A stretch of DNA of 34,484 nt from Anaerolineae bacterium (GTDB taxonomy: Bacteria; Chloroflexota; Anaerolineae; Aggregatilineales; Phototrophicaceae), in contig JAAXID010000179.1 in assembly GCA_012270545.1 (NCBI GenBank), positions 16,655 through 51,138 on the forward strand, given 5' to 3'. Shown one piece after another: positions 1-7,757 of the stretch. The notes under the pieces were generated by a model that was not told where the DNA came from, made no database searches, and was given only the letters and a program-made list of their open reading frames with translations. The position numbers and the translations under genes are program-made. Positions within the stretch are counted from its first letter, which is position 1; each line of letters opens with the position of its first letter.

Positions 1-903
1 AACGTCAGCGCCAACGGCATCATGGAATACGACGGCAGACCGCCGCGGAATGCTGACGGCGTCGATCATGTATTCCGCGTTTCGCCCGCCAGTTCCATGG
101 TCGGCGGTGTTGTCGTCGACTGGCTGCTCGACCTGGGCGTCGGCAATGTCGTCATCATCGCGGAGAATACGGACTACGGTCAGCCCGCCGCCGCCGATGA
201 ATTGGCTCGTTTCGAAGCGGCCGGCGCGACCGTAACCCAGATTAACGTTGAATTGGGTACGGAAGACTTTGTCCCAATCCTGAGCCGCATCCAAGCGCAA
301 GCTGAGACGCCGGATGTCATCCGCGTGCTCGTGACCGGTGAAACATCCTACAACCTCACGCAGCAGATGGCGGAGCTGGGTATCGCGCCCTCCGAAGACA
401 CTATTTGCGTCACCAACCAGGTTGCCTTCCAATCCGAGCAGTATTGGTTAAACGTCCCTGATGGCAATTACTGCGCCTTCAACCGGGTCGGTATCATCCC
501 GAGTCTCTTCAGCGATACGGCGGTTGAATTGAACACCGCCTACTTCGAAGAGTTCCAGGATATCGTTCCCAGTTACGCGATGGCTTCCTACGATGCGGTG
601 TGGATCTTGGCGGACGGCATGGCGCGCGCTGGCTCCTCCAGTGATGGCGCGGCGATCGTAGCGGCGATCGAAACCACCGATCTTGACTTGTCCCAGGGAC
701 GCTACTATTTCGCGTACGGCAATCACAATCCGGACTTGCCGGAAGGCACGCCGGCCTTCATGTGGCATCAATGGCCCGACCCGGTTGTCACGATGATGCA
801 GTACTTCGAGCAAGGGCAAAGCTCACTCGACGCCGCTGTGATTTTCCCGGAAGTCTATCAAACCCATGGTTCGGGATATATCGCACCCGGAACTTCACCG
901 TAA
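1..903 (+). CDS. livK: Branched-chain amino acid-type ABC transporter substrate-binding protein, 5' end missing
   Basis: This is the C-terminal 300 codons of a periplasmic-binding-protein-like I (LivK/Peripla_BP_6) protein. The frame is open back to base 1, so the true start and signal peptide lie outside the window; the first ATG, at 22, is internal. The visible part has the family's second-lobe pattern: a strand and helix around VVIIAENTDYG, the hinge region near SYAMASYDAVWILADGM, and a C-terminal FMWHQWPDP segment typical of Liv/urea-type binding proteins. It would deliver a ligand to the LivH/LivM channel encoded downstream. The ligand (amino acid, urea, amide or another small organic acid) cannot be read from the sequence. 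It is followed by a 104-bp spacer with a strong stem-loop and then the permease gene. Confidence 0.9.
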   Translation, partial: NVSANGIMEYDGRPPRNADGVDHVFRVSPASSMVGGVVVDWLLDLGVGNVVIIAENTDYGQPAAADELARFEAAGATVTQINVELGTEDFVPILSRIQAQAETPDVIRVLVTGETSYNLTQQMAELGIAPSEDTICVTNQVAFQSEQYWLNVPDGNYCAFNRVGIIPSLFSDTAVELNTAYFEEFQDIVPSYAMASYDAVWILADGMARAGSSSDGAAIVAAIETTDLDLSQGRYYFAYGNHNPDLPEGTPAFMWHQWPDPVVTMMQYFEQGQSSLDAAVIFPEVYQTHGSGYIAPGTSP

Positions 904-957
904 CCATCAGTTGATCGCGAGCAACTATCGTAGTCTGTTCAAGATCTTCAAGCCAGT

Positions 958-980
958 TGGGTGGGCGCCTGGCCCACCCA
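958..980 (+). other. Intercistronic stem-loop between livK and livH
   Basis: A perfect 9-bp stem, TGGGTGGGC (958-966) and GCCCACCCA (972-980), closes a 5-nt loop. No T tract follows, so it is not a canonical terminator. Its place between a binding-protein gene and its permease genes fits a 3'-end stabiliser or partial attenuator that keeps binding-protein mRNA in excess, as known for malE-malF-type operons. That role is inferred. Confidence 0.6.
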
Positions 981-1007
981 CTGCTCCACTTGAAGGGACA
1001 GATCTGA

Positions 1008-2555
1008 ATGGTCATTGAAGACACTCTGTTTGTCCTGTGGCTGATGGTCGCGGGCCCGCTTTGGGCGACCGTCGGACTATTCGTTCTGCCCGGCGTTAAC
1101 CAGGGGGGGGCGGATGAAGACCAAATCTCCCCAACGACCCTGAAGATCGCGGGGCTGATTGGCGGCTTTGCCTTGGGCCCTGTTGGCGTGGGACTGTTTT
1201 ACTTCGAGCCGGCGCTCATTCGGCGTACAACCTTGACGCTCGGAGTCGTGCTGACAGTTTTCGGATCATCTCAAGTCCTGGTACGAGTCATAGATCCGAA
1301 CTTTCCGTCCGCCCTCTGGCTGCTGCTCGCAGGTCCATTGTGGGCGGCGCTGGCGGGATATTTTATACCGCGTCATTACCGCGAACTCGAGGCGGACGAT
1401 CAAAACGTTCTCACCACCGCCGCTTTGGGCGGCTTTGCCATCGGACCGCTGATTTTCGGTCTGATGTGGAAAACAGCGCCCAAAGTCAACCGGGATTGGA
1501 TGATCACGCTGGGCGCCCTGGGCGCCTGGCAGATCTATGCCCTGTTTGCCATCCAAAACCCGACAAACCCCTGTGTTCAGCTCCCATTTTCCGCCACGTA
1601 TCTGACGCAGCAGACAGCCAATGGCATTGTCATCGGCTGCATTTACTCGCTAATGGCGGTAGGACTTACACTAATCTACTCCGTTCAGGGCGTGGTCAGC
1701 TTTGCCCATGGCCAGCTTTATATGGTTGGCGGATATTTCTCATTCTACTTTTTGCTTCACGCGGGCAATATCCTGAGCGATCTGACCGGCACAGACGTCA
1801 GCGTCAACCCGATCTGGGGTATACCAGTCGCTGCGATCATCGTCTTCATCATGGGAGCAGTATTCGAGCGCGCATTTCTCAAGCCGATGCACGAAGGTCT
1901 TATCGAGCGCGTCTCTGAATACGCCATCCTGATTACATTCGGCTTCGGATTCTTTCTTGAATACACGACGCTGGCGATCGCCGGTCCCTTTCCGCAGAAG
2001 ACGGACAGGTTCATCCAGATTCGCCGATTCACGCTTGACCGGACCCAGATTACCGATGATTTCGCTTTCGGGCCGATCCATATCATAGGCGACCGCGCCT
2101 TCGCCATGGTGGTTGGTATCCTTCTCATATTCGCGCTGCTCTATTTCCTGCAGCGTTCCTGGACCGGTCGCGCCTTGCGAGCCACCAGCCAGGACAGGCA
2201 GGCCGCTGCCGTCACCGGCATTAATCCAACCAATATGAATACGCTGTCATTTGCCATGGGCTCCATGTTGGCGGCGATGTCCGGCGCAGCCTTGATTCCG
2301 ATTTTCAACTGGGTGCCCTGGGTCGGCGCGGAGATGGTCGGCCGCTCCTATGTGATCGTGGTACTTGGCGGATTGGGCTCGGTGCCCGGCGCCCTTGCCG
2401 GTGGCATTATCGTCGGCATTGTGGAAGCGCTCGGCGCCGGCTGCCATCCCGATCCCAGCCGCGGCGCCGCCTACAAGGAAGCCTTTGCGCTTGTGATCTT
2501 CGCCCTGGTCCTGCTCCTGAAACCGACCGGGCTCTTCGGCAGAGAGCAGCATTGA
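1008..2555 (+). CDS. livH: Branched-chain amino acid-type ABC permease LivH with duplicated N-terminal membrane extension
   Basis: A 515-residue inner-membrane permease. The LivH core begins near residue 199 and shows the family signature around residues 203-240 (GIVIGCIYSLMAVGLTLIYS, then VSFAHGQLYMVGGY), with the cytoplasmic coupling loop further on (RALRATSQDRQAAAVTGIN). Typical LivH proteins are about 290-310 residues, so roughly 195 N-terminal residues are extra. The extension holds two related hydrophobic units, about 10-95 and 103-182: LWLMVAGPLW with GGFALGP, and LWLLLAGPLW with GGFAIGP. Each unit would make about three membrane segments. The ATG follows AAGGGACAG at good Shine-Dalgarno distance. 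Eight consecutive G bases (1103-1110) lie inside the extension, but the frame is open throughout. The gene overlaps or abuts livM. Core function is certain; the role of the extension is unknown. Confidence 0.93.
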   Translation: MVIEDTLFVLWLMVAGPLWATVGLFVLPGVNQGGADEDQISPTTLKIAGLIGGFALGPVGVGLFYFEPALIRRTTLTLGVVLTVFGSSQVLVRVIDPNFPSALWLLLAGPLWAALAGYFIPRHYRELEADDQNVLTTAALGGFAIGPLIFGLMWKTAPKVNRDWMITLGALGAWQIYALFAIQNPTNPCVQLPFSATYLTQQTANGIVIGCIYSLMAVGLTLIYSVQGVVSFAHGQLYMVGGYFSFYFLLHAGNILSDLTGTDVSVNPIWGIPVAAIIVFIMGAVFERAFLKPMHEGLIERVSEYAILITFGFGFFLEYTTLAIAGPFPQKTDRFIQIRRFTLDRTQITDDFAFGPIHIIGDRAFAMVVGILLIFALLYFLQRSWTGRALRATSQDRQAAAVTGINPTNMNTLSFAMGSMLAAMSGAALIPIFNWVPWVGAEMVGRSYVIVVLGGLGSVPGALAGGIIVGIVEALGAGCHPDPSRGAAYKEAFALVIFALVLLLKPTGLFGREQH

Positions 2556-2557
2556 TC

Positions 2558-3724
2558 ATGGTGATATTCAGACGCTTTGAGTCAGCCATCGATCAGGGCA
2601 TCGGCCGCCGGAAACTGGGCTACCTTGTAATTGCCTTGATCATCGCCTTTTTCCTCTGGTTCCCCAACGACACGTCGCAGTCCAATTACGCTAAGACCGT
2701 TTTTATCAGCGGGTTCTTCTACGCCATCATGTCATCGAGCTGGGCATTGCTGGCGGGCATCGCCGGGCAATTCTCCTTCGGGCACATGGCTTTCATGGGC
2801 ATCGGCGCTTATGTCGCCGGCTTGATCGCGCGTGATGGCATTACCTTCGCGCTGCTGGGTGTCAATATCAGTCCTGAATCCATCTCCGCGATCGGCTCCA
2901 TCATCATCGGCACCGCCGCCGCCGGCGCAGTTGGGCTGGTAATCGGCTGGCTGCTGCTGCGTTTGCGCGCGGCCTATCTGGCGCTTTTCACGATCGCCTT
3001 CTCGGAACTGTTCCGCATCATGATGTTGACCGAATATGACTATACCGGCGGCTCCAACGGCTTGTCGCTGCGTCCCCTGCTCCAAATCGCCGATGTCGAT
3101 GCCGCGCGGCAAGTTGAGTATTATTTGATGTTCGCGCTTTTAATCGTCTGCCTGCTGGCGCTGTATTGGGTGGCGAACTCCCCCATTGGCTTGTTCCTGC
3201 GGGCGATGCGCGAAGATGAAGACGCCGCCTCCGCCCTCGGTGTCAATGTCGTGCGCTACAAGATCCTGGTTTTCGTCTTCACCAGCATGATCGTCGGCTT
3301 TGCCGGCGCCATCTTTTACAGCGATGTCGGCTCCGAGCGCATCATCCCCGAACAGCTTGAAATACTGCAAATGTCACTGATCATTGCTTATGCGGTAATC
3401 GGTGGTATGGAAAGCCTGATCGGGGCGGCGGCCGGCGCATTCATCTCGCGCTATCTGCTGGAGGCGGTGCGACAGGTGGTGATCACCCTGCCCTTCGGCT
3501 TAACGACGCACGATGGTTCAGATGCCTTCGTCTGGGATACGGGTTACTGGCGCTATGCCCTGTTCGGCGTCGTGATGGTCTTCACTCTGCGTTATATGCG
3601 CAACGGCTTGCTGTATCCCATCATCACCTGGTTCAGCGGGCGCGACATCGCAATGAAGGAGACGGTATCCCGGCGCGAGAGCGATGATGAGCATGCCGCG
3701 CGAATTGAGGCGGACGATGAGTGA
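2558..3724 (+). CDS. livM: Branched-chain amino acid-type ABC permease LivM
   Basis: The second membrane subunit of the Liv-type importer, 388 residues from the ATG at 2558. An in-frame TTG at 2552 overlaps the livH stop and is a possible alternative; I chose the ATG because a purine-rich AGAGAG lies upstream and the extra two residues add nothing. Family signatures are the AGIAGQFSFGHMAFMGIGAY block near residue 70-90 and the coupling loop PIGLFLRAMREDEDAASALG near 210-230, followed by the usual final membrane segments. The C-terminal 35 residues are charged and cytoplasmic. It pairs with LivH and binds the LivG/LivF ATPases. The gene overlaps livG by 8 bases, which implies translational coupling. 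Confidence 0.93.
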   Translation: MVIFRRFESAIDQGIGRRKLGYLVIALIIAFFLWFPNDTSQSNYAKTVFISGFFYAIMSSSWALLAGIAGQFSFGHMAFMGIGAYVAGLIARDGITFALLGVNISPESISAIGSIIIGTAAAGAVGLVIGWLLLRLRAAYLALFTIAFSELFRIMMLTEYDYTGGSNGLSLRPLLQIADVDAARQVEYYLMFALLIVCLLALYWVANSPIGLFLRAMREDEDAASALGVNVVRYKILVFVFTSMIVGFAGAIFYSDVGSERIIPEQLEILQMSLIIAYAVIGGMESLIGAAAGAFISRYLLEAVRQVVITLPFGLTTHDGSDAFVWDTGYWRYALFGVVMVFTLRYMRNGLLYPIITWFSGRDIAMKETVSRRESDDEHAARIEADDE

Positions 3725-4451
3725 ACTCCACCTGGAACTGAATAAAGTCTCCAAGCGATTCGGCGGCCTCCAAGCCGTGGATCACGTGTCGTTCAGCGTG
3801 ACCAAACCGGAACTGATTGGCATGATCGGTCCCAACGGCGCCGGCAAAACCACGCTGACCAATCTGATGAGCGGCATGCTCAAGCCAAGCAGCGGCACGA
3901 TTTACCTCAACGGCAGGCGTATTGACGGTTACCCGCCTTACGATGTGACGCGCGCGGGGCTGGGCCGCACCTTTCAGATTACGCGGGCGCTCGGGCGCAT
4001 GACGGTCATGGAGAACATGATGGTGCCGGGCTTGGCGCATAATCCTCGTGCCAGCCGCGCCGAGCTGGAAGCGCGCGCTCACGAGATTCTGACTTTGCTT
4101 ACTATCGACCATCTGACCAATGAACTGAGCCGCGCCTTGAGTGGCGGCCAACGCAAGCTGTTGGAATTGGGCCGTTTGCTGATGTTGGACCCGGCCGTCA
4201 TCATATTGGATGAGCCATTTGCCGGCGTGCACCCGCGCCTGCAAGACACGATCACCAATTACATCAATCGCGTTCACGAAAATGGCAAGGCGATTATGTT
4301 TATCAGCCACAATATGGGCGCCGTCTTCGAATTGAGCCAGCGCTTGATCGTGCTGCACCATGGCGCCGTGATCGCCGATGGCGCGCCACAAACGGTGAGG
4401 AACGACCCCGCTGTGATTGATGCGTATCTGGGCCACGACGAGGAAGACTAG
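3717..4451 (+). CDS. livG: Liv-type ABC transporter ATP-binding protein LivG
   Basis: A 244-residue ATPase of the LivG family. Walker A is GPNGAGKTT (residues 38-46), the ABC signature LSGGQ is at 141-145 and Walker B VIILDEP at 161-167; the H-loop histidine lies in MFISHNMG. The start at 3717 is preferred over an upstream in-frame ATG at 3684 because GAGG at 3707-3710 sits 6 bases before it and because it leaves only an 8-base overlap with livM. The FQITRALGRMTVMENMM segment after the Q-loop region is typical of the LivG branch. It energises the LivH/LivM channel with LivF. The stop codon is directly followed by the livF ATG, with no spacer. Confidence 0.95.
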   Translation: MSELHLELNKVSKRFGGLQAVDHVSFSVTKPELIGMIGPNGAGKTTLTNLMSGMLKPSSGTIYLNGRRIDGYPPYDVTRAGLGRTFQITRALGRMTVMENMMVPGLAHNPRASRAELEARAHEILTLLTIDHLTNELSRALSGGQRKLLELGRLLMLDPAVIILDEPFAGVHPRLQDTITNYINRVHENGKAIMFISHNMGAVFELSQRLIVLHHGAVIADGAPQTVRNDPAVIDAYLGHDEED

Positions 4452-5153
4452 ATGCTCGAAATTAGAGACCTCTATGTCGGATACTACGAAGACTTGCACA
4501 TACTCCGTGGGCTGAGCCTAGCGGCGCAGACTGGCAAACTGACCGCCATTCTCGGCGCGAACGGCGTCGGCAAATCCACGCTGCTCAAGGCGGTCTACGG
4601 CTTCCTCAAGCCGCATAGCGGGCAAGTTCTGCTGAACGGGAACGATGTCACGGGGACGCCGACACACCGCTTGATCGACCTTGGCATCAGCTATATTCCA
4701 CAGCAGCCCGGCGTCTTCAAGCATATGAGCGTGAGGGAAAACCTAATGCTGGGCGCCTGGACATTCCAAAAAGACAAGAAACGAATCGAGAGCAAGATTG
4801 AAGACAACTTCAATCGGTTTCCCATACTGCGCGAAAAACAGCATGATCAGGCCGGCAGCCTCTCCGGCGGTCAGCAGCGCATGGTCGAAATCGGCCGCAC
4901 GCTAATGACCGACCCTGAAGTGATTCTGGTGGACGAACCGACTGCGGGCTTGGCGAAACTGCTCAGCGAAGAAGTCTACCGCATGCTGGTGGATCTCCGC
5001 GATGAGGAGGGCCTGACCATCCTGCTGGTCGATCAGGAAATCCGCGAAGCCTTGAAGATCGCCGATTATGTCTACGTGCTGGAGTTGGGTCGAAACAAGT
5101 TTGAGGGACCGCCGGCGGAATTTGATGACCTGGAGAAGGCTTTCTGGGCTTAG
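4452..5153 (+). CDS. livF: Liv-type ABC transporter ATP-binding protein LivF
   Basis: A 233-residue ATPase, the usual LivF length. Walker A GANGVGKST (35-43), signature LSGGQ (137-141) and Walker B VILVDEP (157-163) are all intact. The YIPQQPGVFKHMSVRENL segment after the Q-loop is diagnostic for LivF. The ATG directly follows the livG stop codon, so translation is coupled. This is the last gene of the operon; only 9 bp separate it from the end of the opposing transporter remnant, and I see no terminator hairpin with a T tract there. Confidence 0.95.
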   Translation: MLEIRDLYVGYYEDLHILRGLSLAAQTGKLTAILGANGVGKSTLLKAVYGFLKPHSGQVLLNGNDVTGTPTHRLIDLGISYIPQQPGVFKHMSVRENLMLGAWTFQKDKKRIESKIEDNFNRFPILREKQHDQAGSLSGGQQRMVEIGRTLMTDPEVILVDEPTAGLAKLLSEEVYRMLVDLRDEEGLTILLVDQEIREALKIADYVYVLELGRNKFEGPPAEFDDLEKAFWA

Positions 5154-5162
5154 CCGACTCCC

Positions 5163-5538
5163 CTAGCCTTTCAGCCCCGTCATAACCACACCCTGAATGA
5201 AGTATCGTTGCGCCAGGAAGAAGAGGGCGATCACCGGCAAGGTGACCGCTGAAGACGCCGCCAATTGCAAATCCCAACTGATATCTGTTTGGCTGCGGAA
5301 GGAGGCGATGCCGACCGCAATCGTGAAGTTTTCGGTCGACCTCAGGTAGGTGAGCGGTCCGATAAGATCGTTCCAGGCGAAGAGGAAGGTGAAGATGCCA
5401 ATGGTGATTAGCGCCGGCTTGGACAAGGGCAGCATGATGCGCCAGCGCCGGCGGCAGATAGCCAAGCTGCGCCAGCATAGCCGCCGCCGTAGCGGAACCG
5501 CCAGTCAACTTCAAAAACTCTCTACGTTAGATACTCAT
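5163..5538 (-). pseudogene. Deletion scar: Tat signal peptide of a sugar-binding protein joined to the C-terminus of a MalG-type permease
   Basis: Reading the - strand, an AGGAG ribosome site precedes an ATG at 5538 that starts MSI, then TAA, then [22 protein letters not shown]. This is a twin-arginine signal peptide typical of sugar-binding proteins, with a stop exactly where the conserved Ser before RR is expected (TCA to TAA would be one change). About 25 codons later it meets, in a different frame, the last ~93 residues of a MalG/UgpE-type permease, starting at [12 protein letters not shown] (codon 5444) and ending GVVMTGLKG at the native stop. The rest of the binding protein, the MalF-type subunit and most of MalG are absent. 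A single deletion of an SBP-malF-malG operon explains this. The remnant lies 73 bp downstream of the GH127 gene on the same strand, so it was probably that enzyme's transporter operon. Confidence 0.8.
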
Positions 5539-5611
5539 GACTCTGCTCCTTTTTGAACACTTGCCAACAATTGAGTTTCCATCCGGGCTGCTAGACCCGG
5601 GCTACACCAAT

Positions 5612-7567
5612 CTAGCTTGAGCGAATCCAGACGCGCATCTCGCCCAAATCGCGATTCGCCCAAAGATAGTAGGGAATCGCCTTGAAAGTGAAGACAGTCT
5701 CAGTATAACCCGTTTGGCTGTGGTGACGATAAAGCGCCGTACTGTCCTCGGCCGGCTCAATCCGAAGCGCACTTCCCGTAATCACCGAGACGCCGCCAAA
5801 CAGCTCAGTATCGAACGACACGTCCAGCCCGGAATTCTCTGGGATGCAGACATTCGCCAGTCGCGGACCATTGTCGACTTCTTCCAGACAGTAAACCACC
5901 GGTCCACGCTGCAATGCGATCTGCCCGGCTGTCTGTCTAATATTTGGATGCGGCATCACCCGCTCGACCGGCATCGCCAGCGTCAACTCCACCCTGTCTC
6001 CATCGGACCAGTCGCGCGACAGAATGACATAACCCCGCTCAGCCGCCGCCGTCTGCGCCTCGCCGTTGACCGACAGCTGATAATCGTAGCACCAGTCGGG
6101 TATGCGCAGCACCAGTTCAAATTCGATGCTTTGCGCGGAATTCATTGTGATGCGCACTGATCCGTCCCACGGGTACTGCGTCTCTTGCACAAGCCGAAGC
6201 TCGCTGCCACCGACATCCAAAGACACGGCGTTGTCCTGATACATCTGCACATAAACGCGATCGCCCGCCTGCGAATAAGCGTATTCGCCGATCCCCGCGA
6301 TCAAGCGCGAGATGTTTGGCGGGCAGCAAGGGCAGTGAAACCAATGCACACGGCGATAATGCCAATCTTCCAGCGTGTCGTACCAGCGGCCTTGCGGGTT
6401 GACGCCAGGATAGGCCGCCAGCGGATTCGCGTAGAAGAACATGTCGCCCGAATGGGAAAGCCCGCTCAAGGACGAATTGTAAATAGCGCGCTCCATGACA
6501 TCAATGTAGCGGCTATCCGGGTCGAGATGAAACATCCGATGCGCCCAAAAGGCCAGCGCGATAGCGGCGCAGGTCTCGCAGTAAGCGGTCTCGGTGGGCA
6601 TATCATAGGCGAAGGTGAACCCTTCGTTATGATGCGAGGGACCCACCCCGCCATGCACATACATCTGATGCTGGGTCAGGTCGTCCCAAAGCAGGCACGA
6701 CAGTCTCAGGAGGTCTTCGTCGCCGGTCTCCAGCGCCACATCAGCGATGCCGGCGTAGAGATAACAGGCGCGCACCGAGTGCCCGTTCGCCTCCGTATGC
6801 TCGCGCAGCGGCAAATGCACCTGGCAGTAGCGATAAGTCCTCGCCCAATACTCTCCCGGGCTTTCTCCGCGATCGGCCGCCTCTTGGTCATAATAGTGCG
6901 GCGCCTGTCCCCGTTCATCGACCAGGTATGAAGCTAAATCTAGAAAGCGCCTTTCGCCAGTTTCACGGTACAGCTTGACCAGCGCCAGCTCGATCTCGGG
7001 GTGACCGCCATAACCGCGCCGTTTCCCTTCCTCAGCGCCGAAAGTTGCGGCGATATGATCGGCAAATCGCGCGAGAACATCGAGCAGCTTCCGTTTTCCG
7101 GTCGCTTGATGGTAGGCCACCGCCGCTTCCATCAGGTGCCCGGCGTTGTACATCTCATGATTGTCGCGCAGATTGGCCCACTGCCCTTCGGGGAAATGCA
7201 CCGGGAAGTAAGTGTTGAGGTAGCCGTCGTCGAATTGGGCGTTCGCAATGGCGTCAATTAACGCGTCGGCGGTCGCCTCCAGTGCTGAGTCGGGATGGGT
7301 GGCGAGGCTGTAGGCAGCAGATTCCAGCCATTTGCCCGAATCCGAATCCCAGAATACGCGCACGCCGATCCGTTGGTGTGATGGCGGAGGCGCCGCCGGT
7401 CCCTCCATCGCCCACGAGGCGACTCGTCCCGTCTCTTCCAGCTTCTGATAAATGGCCGGGATGGTGACCTCGCGGTTTACCGCTTGCCTTTCGCCCCAGA
7501 AACCACGGCTGATATTGACCTTGTTCAGCGGCACGGGCCTATGGTGATGAACCATTTTCAATACCAT
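5612..7567 (-). CDS. GH127-family (DUF1680) beta-L-arabinofuranosidase-type glycoside hydrolase
   Basis: A 651-residue cytosolic enzyme without a signal peptide. The ATG at 7567 is chosen over longer in-frame starts because AGGAGAG lies just upstream. It matches the (alpha/alpha)6-barrel GH127 family, whose known member HypBA1 releases L-arabinose from beta-L-arabinofuranosides using a zinc-bound cysteine nucleophile. The key residues are visible: a candidate acid/base Glu315 in HHNEGFTF, Glu331 and Cys333 in YCETCA, and the Cys414-Cys415 pair in HCPCCPPN. The C-terminal third is the expected beta-sandwich region (from about 435). GH146 enzymes share DUF1680, so exact substrate specificity is uncertain. 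It is transcribed divergently from the Asp-box protein and lies upstream of a decayed sugar-transporter operon. Confidence 0.9.
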   Translation of the reverse strand: MVLKMVHHHRPVPLNKVNISRGFWGERQAVNREVTIPAIYQKLEETGRVASWAMEGPAAPPPSHQRIGVRVFWDSDSGKWLESAAYSLATHPDSALEATADALIDAIANAQFDDGYLNTYFPVHFPEGQWANLRDNHEMYNAGHLMEAAVAYHQATGKRKLLDVLARFADHIAATFGAEEGKRRGYGGHPEIELALVKLYRETGERRFLDLASYLVDERGQAPHYYDQEAADRGESPGEYWARTYRYCQVHLPLREHTEANGHSVRACYLYAGIADVALETGDEDLLRLSCLLWDDLTQHQMYVHGGVGPSHHNEGFTFAYDMPTETAYCETCAAIALAFWAHRMFHLDPDSRYIDVMERAIYNSSLSGLSHSGDMFFYANPLAAYPGVNPQGRWYDTLEDWHYRRVHWFHCPCCPPNISRLIAGIGEYAYSQAGDRVYVQMYQDNAVSLDVGGSELRLVQETQYPWDGSVRITMNSAQSIEFELVLRIPDWCYDYQLSVNGEAQTAAAERGYVILSRDWSDGDRVELTLAMPVERVMPHPNIRQTAGQIALQRGPVVYCLEEVDNGPRLANVCIPENSGLDVSFDTELFGGVSVITGSALRIEPAEDSTALYRHHSQTGYTETVFTFKAIPYYLWANRDLGEMRVWIRSS

Positions 7568-7757
7568 AATCGCTCTCCTGGTAAGCCAAATTGATACTTG
7601 CTCGATGCTTGATCCCATGCCGGCGGCGCCACAACGCACAGATGCCTTACATCGAGCACATTACATCTAGCGAACATATAATTTCGGTAATATATCACCT
7701 AAGCTATTACCTAACAAACAGAGAAAAATATCCCATCATTGTGCCAAGGCCAGGAAC
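7568..7757. promoter_or_regulatory. Divergent promoter/operator region between the GH127 and Asp-box genes
   Basis: This AT-rich stretch separates divergent genes. It holds a TATAAT hexamer (7677-7682, + strand) without a clear -35 box. Just downstream lies the near-palindrome GGTAATATATCACC (7686-7699, one mismatched pair), followed by a further half-site TATTACC (7705-7711), in the position expected for a repressor operator. A perfect 9-bp inverted repeat, TGCTCGATG (7599-7607) and CATCGAGCA (7650-7658), and a direct repeat TTACATCKAG (7647-7656 and 7661-7670) lie closer to GH127. No regulator gene is encoded nearby. The roles are inferred. Confidence 0.45.

Noticed and set aside
3633..4499. 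288-codon - strand open frame opposite livG
   Set aside because: The overlapped + strand gene is a textbook ABC ATPase in an operon; the antisense product is rich in His, Gln and Arg and has no domain.
4963..5514. 183-codon - strand open frame beginning [17 protein letters not shown]
   Set aside because: Only its first ~25 codons are meaningful (Tat signal peptide remnant). The rest reads the permease remnant and livF out of frame, so it is not a gene.
5580..5605. CCGGG/CCCGG stem between GH127 and the transporter remnant
   Set aside because: A 5-bp stem without a T tract is too weak to call a terminator.
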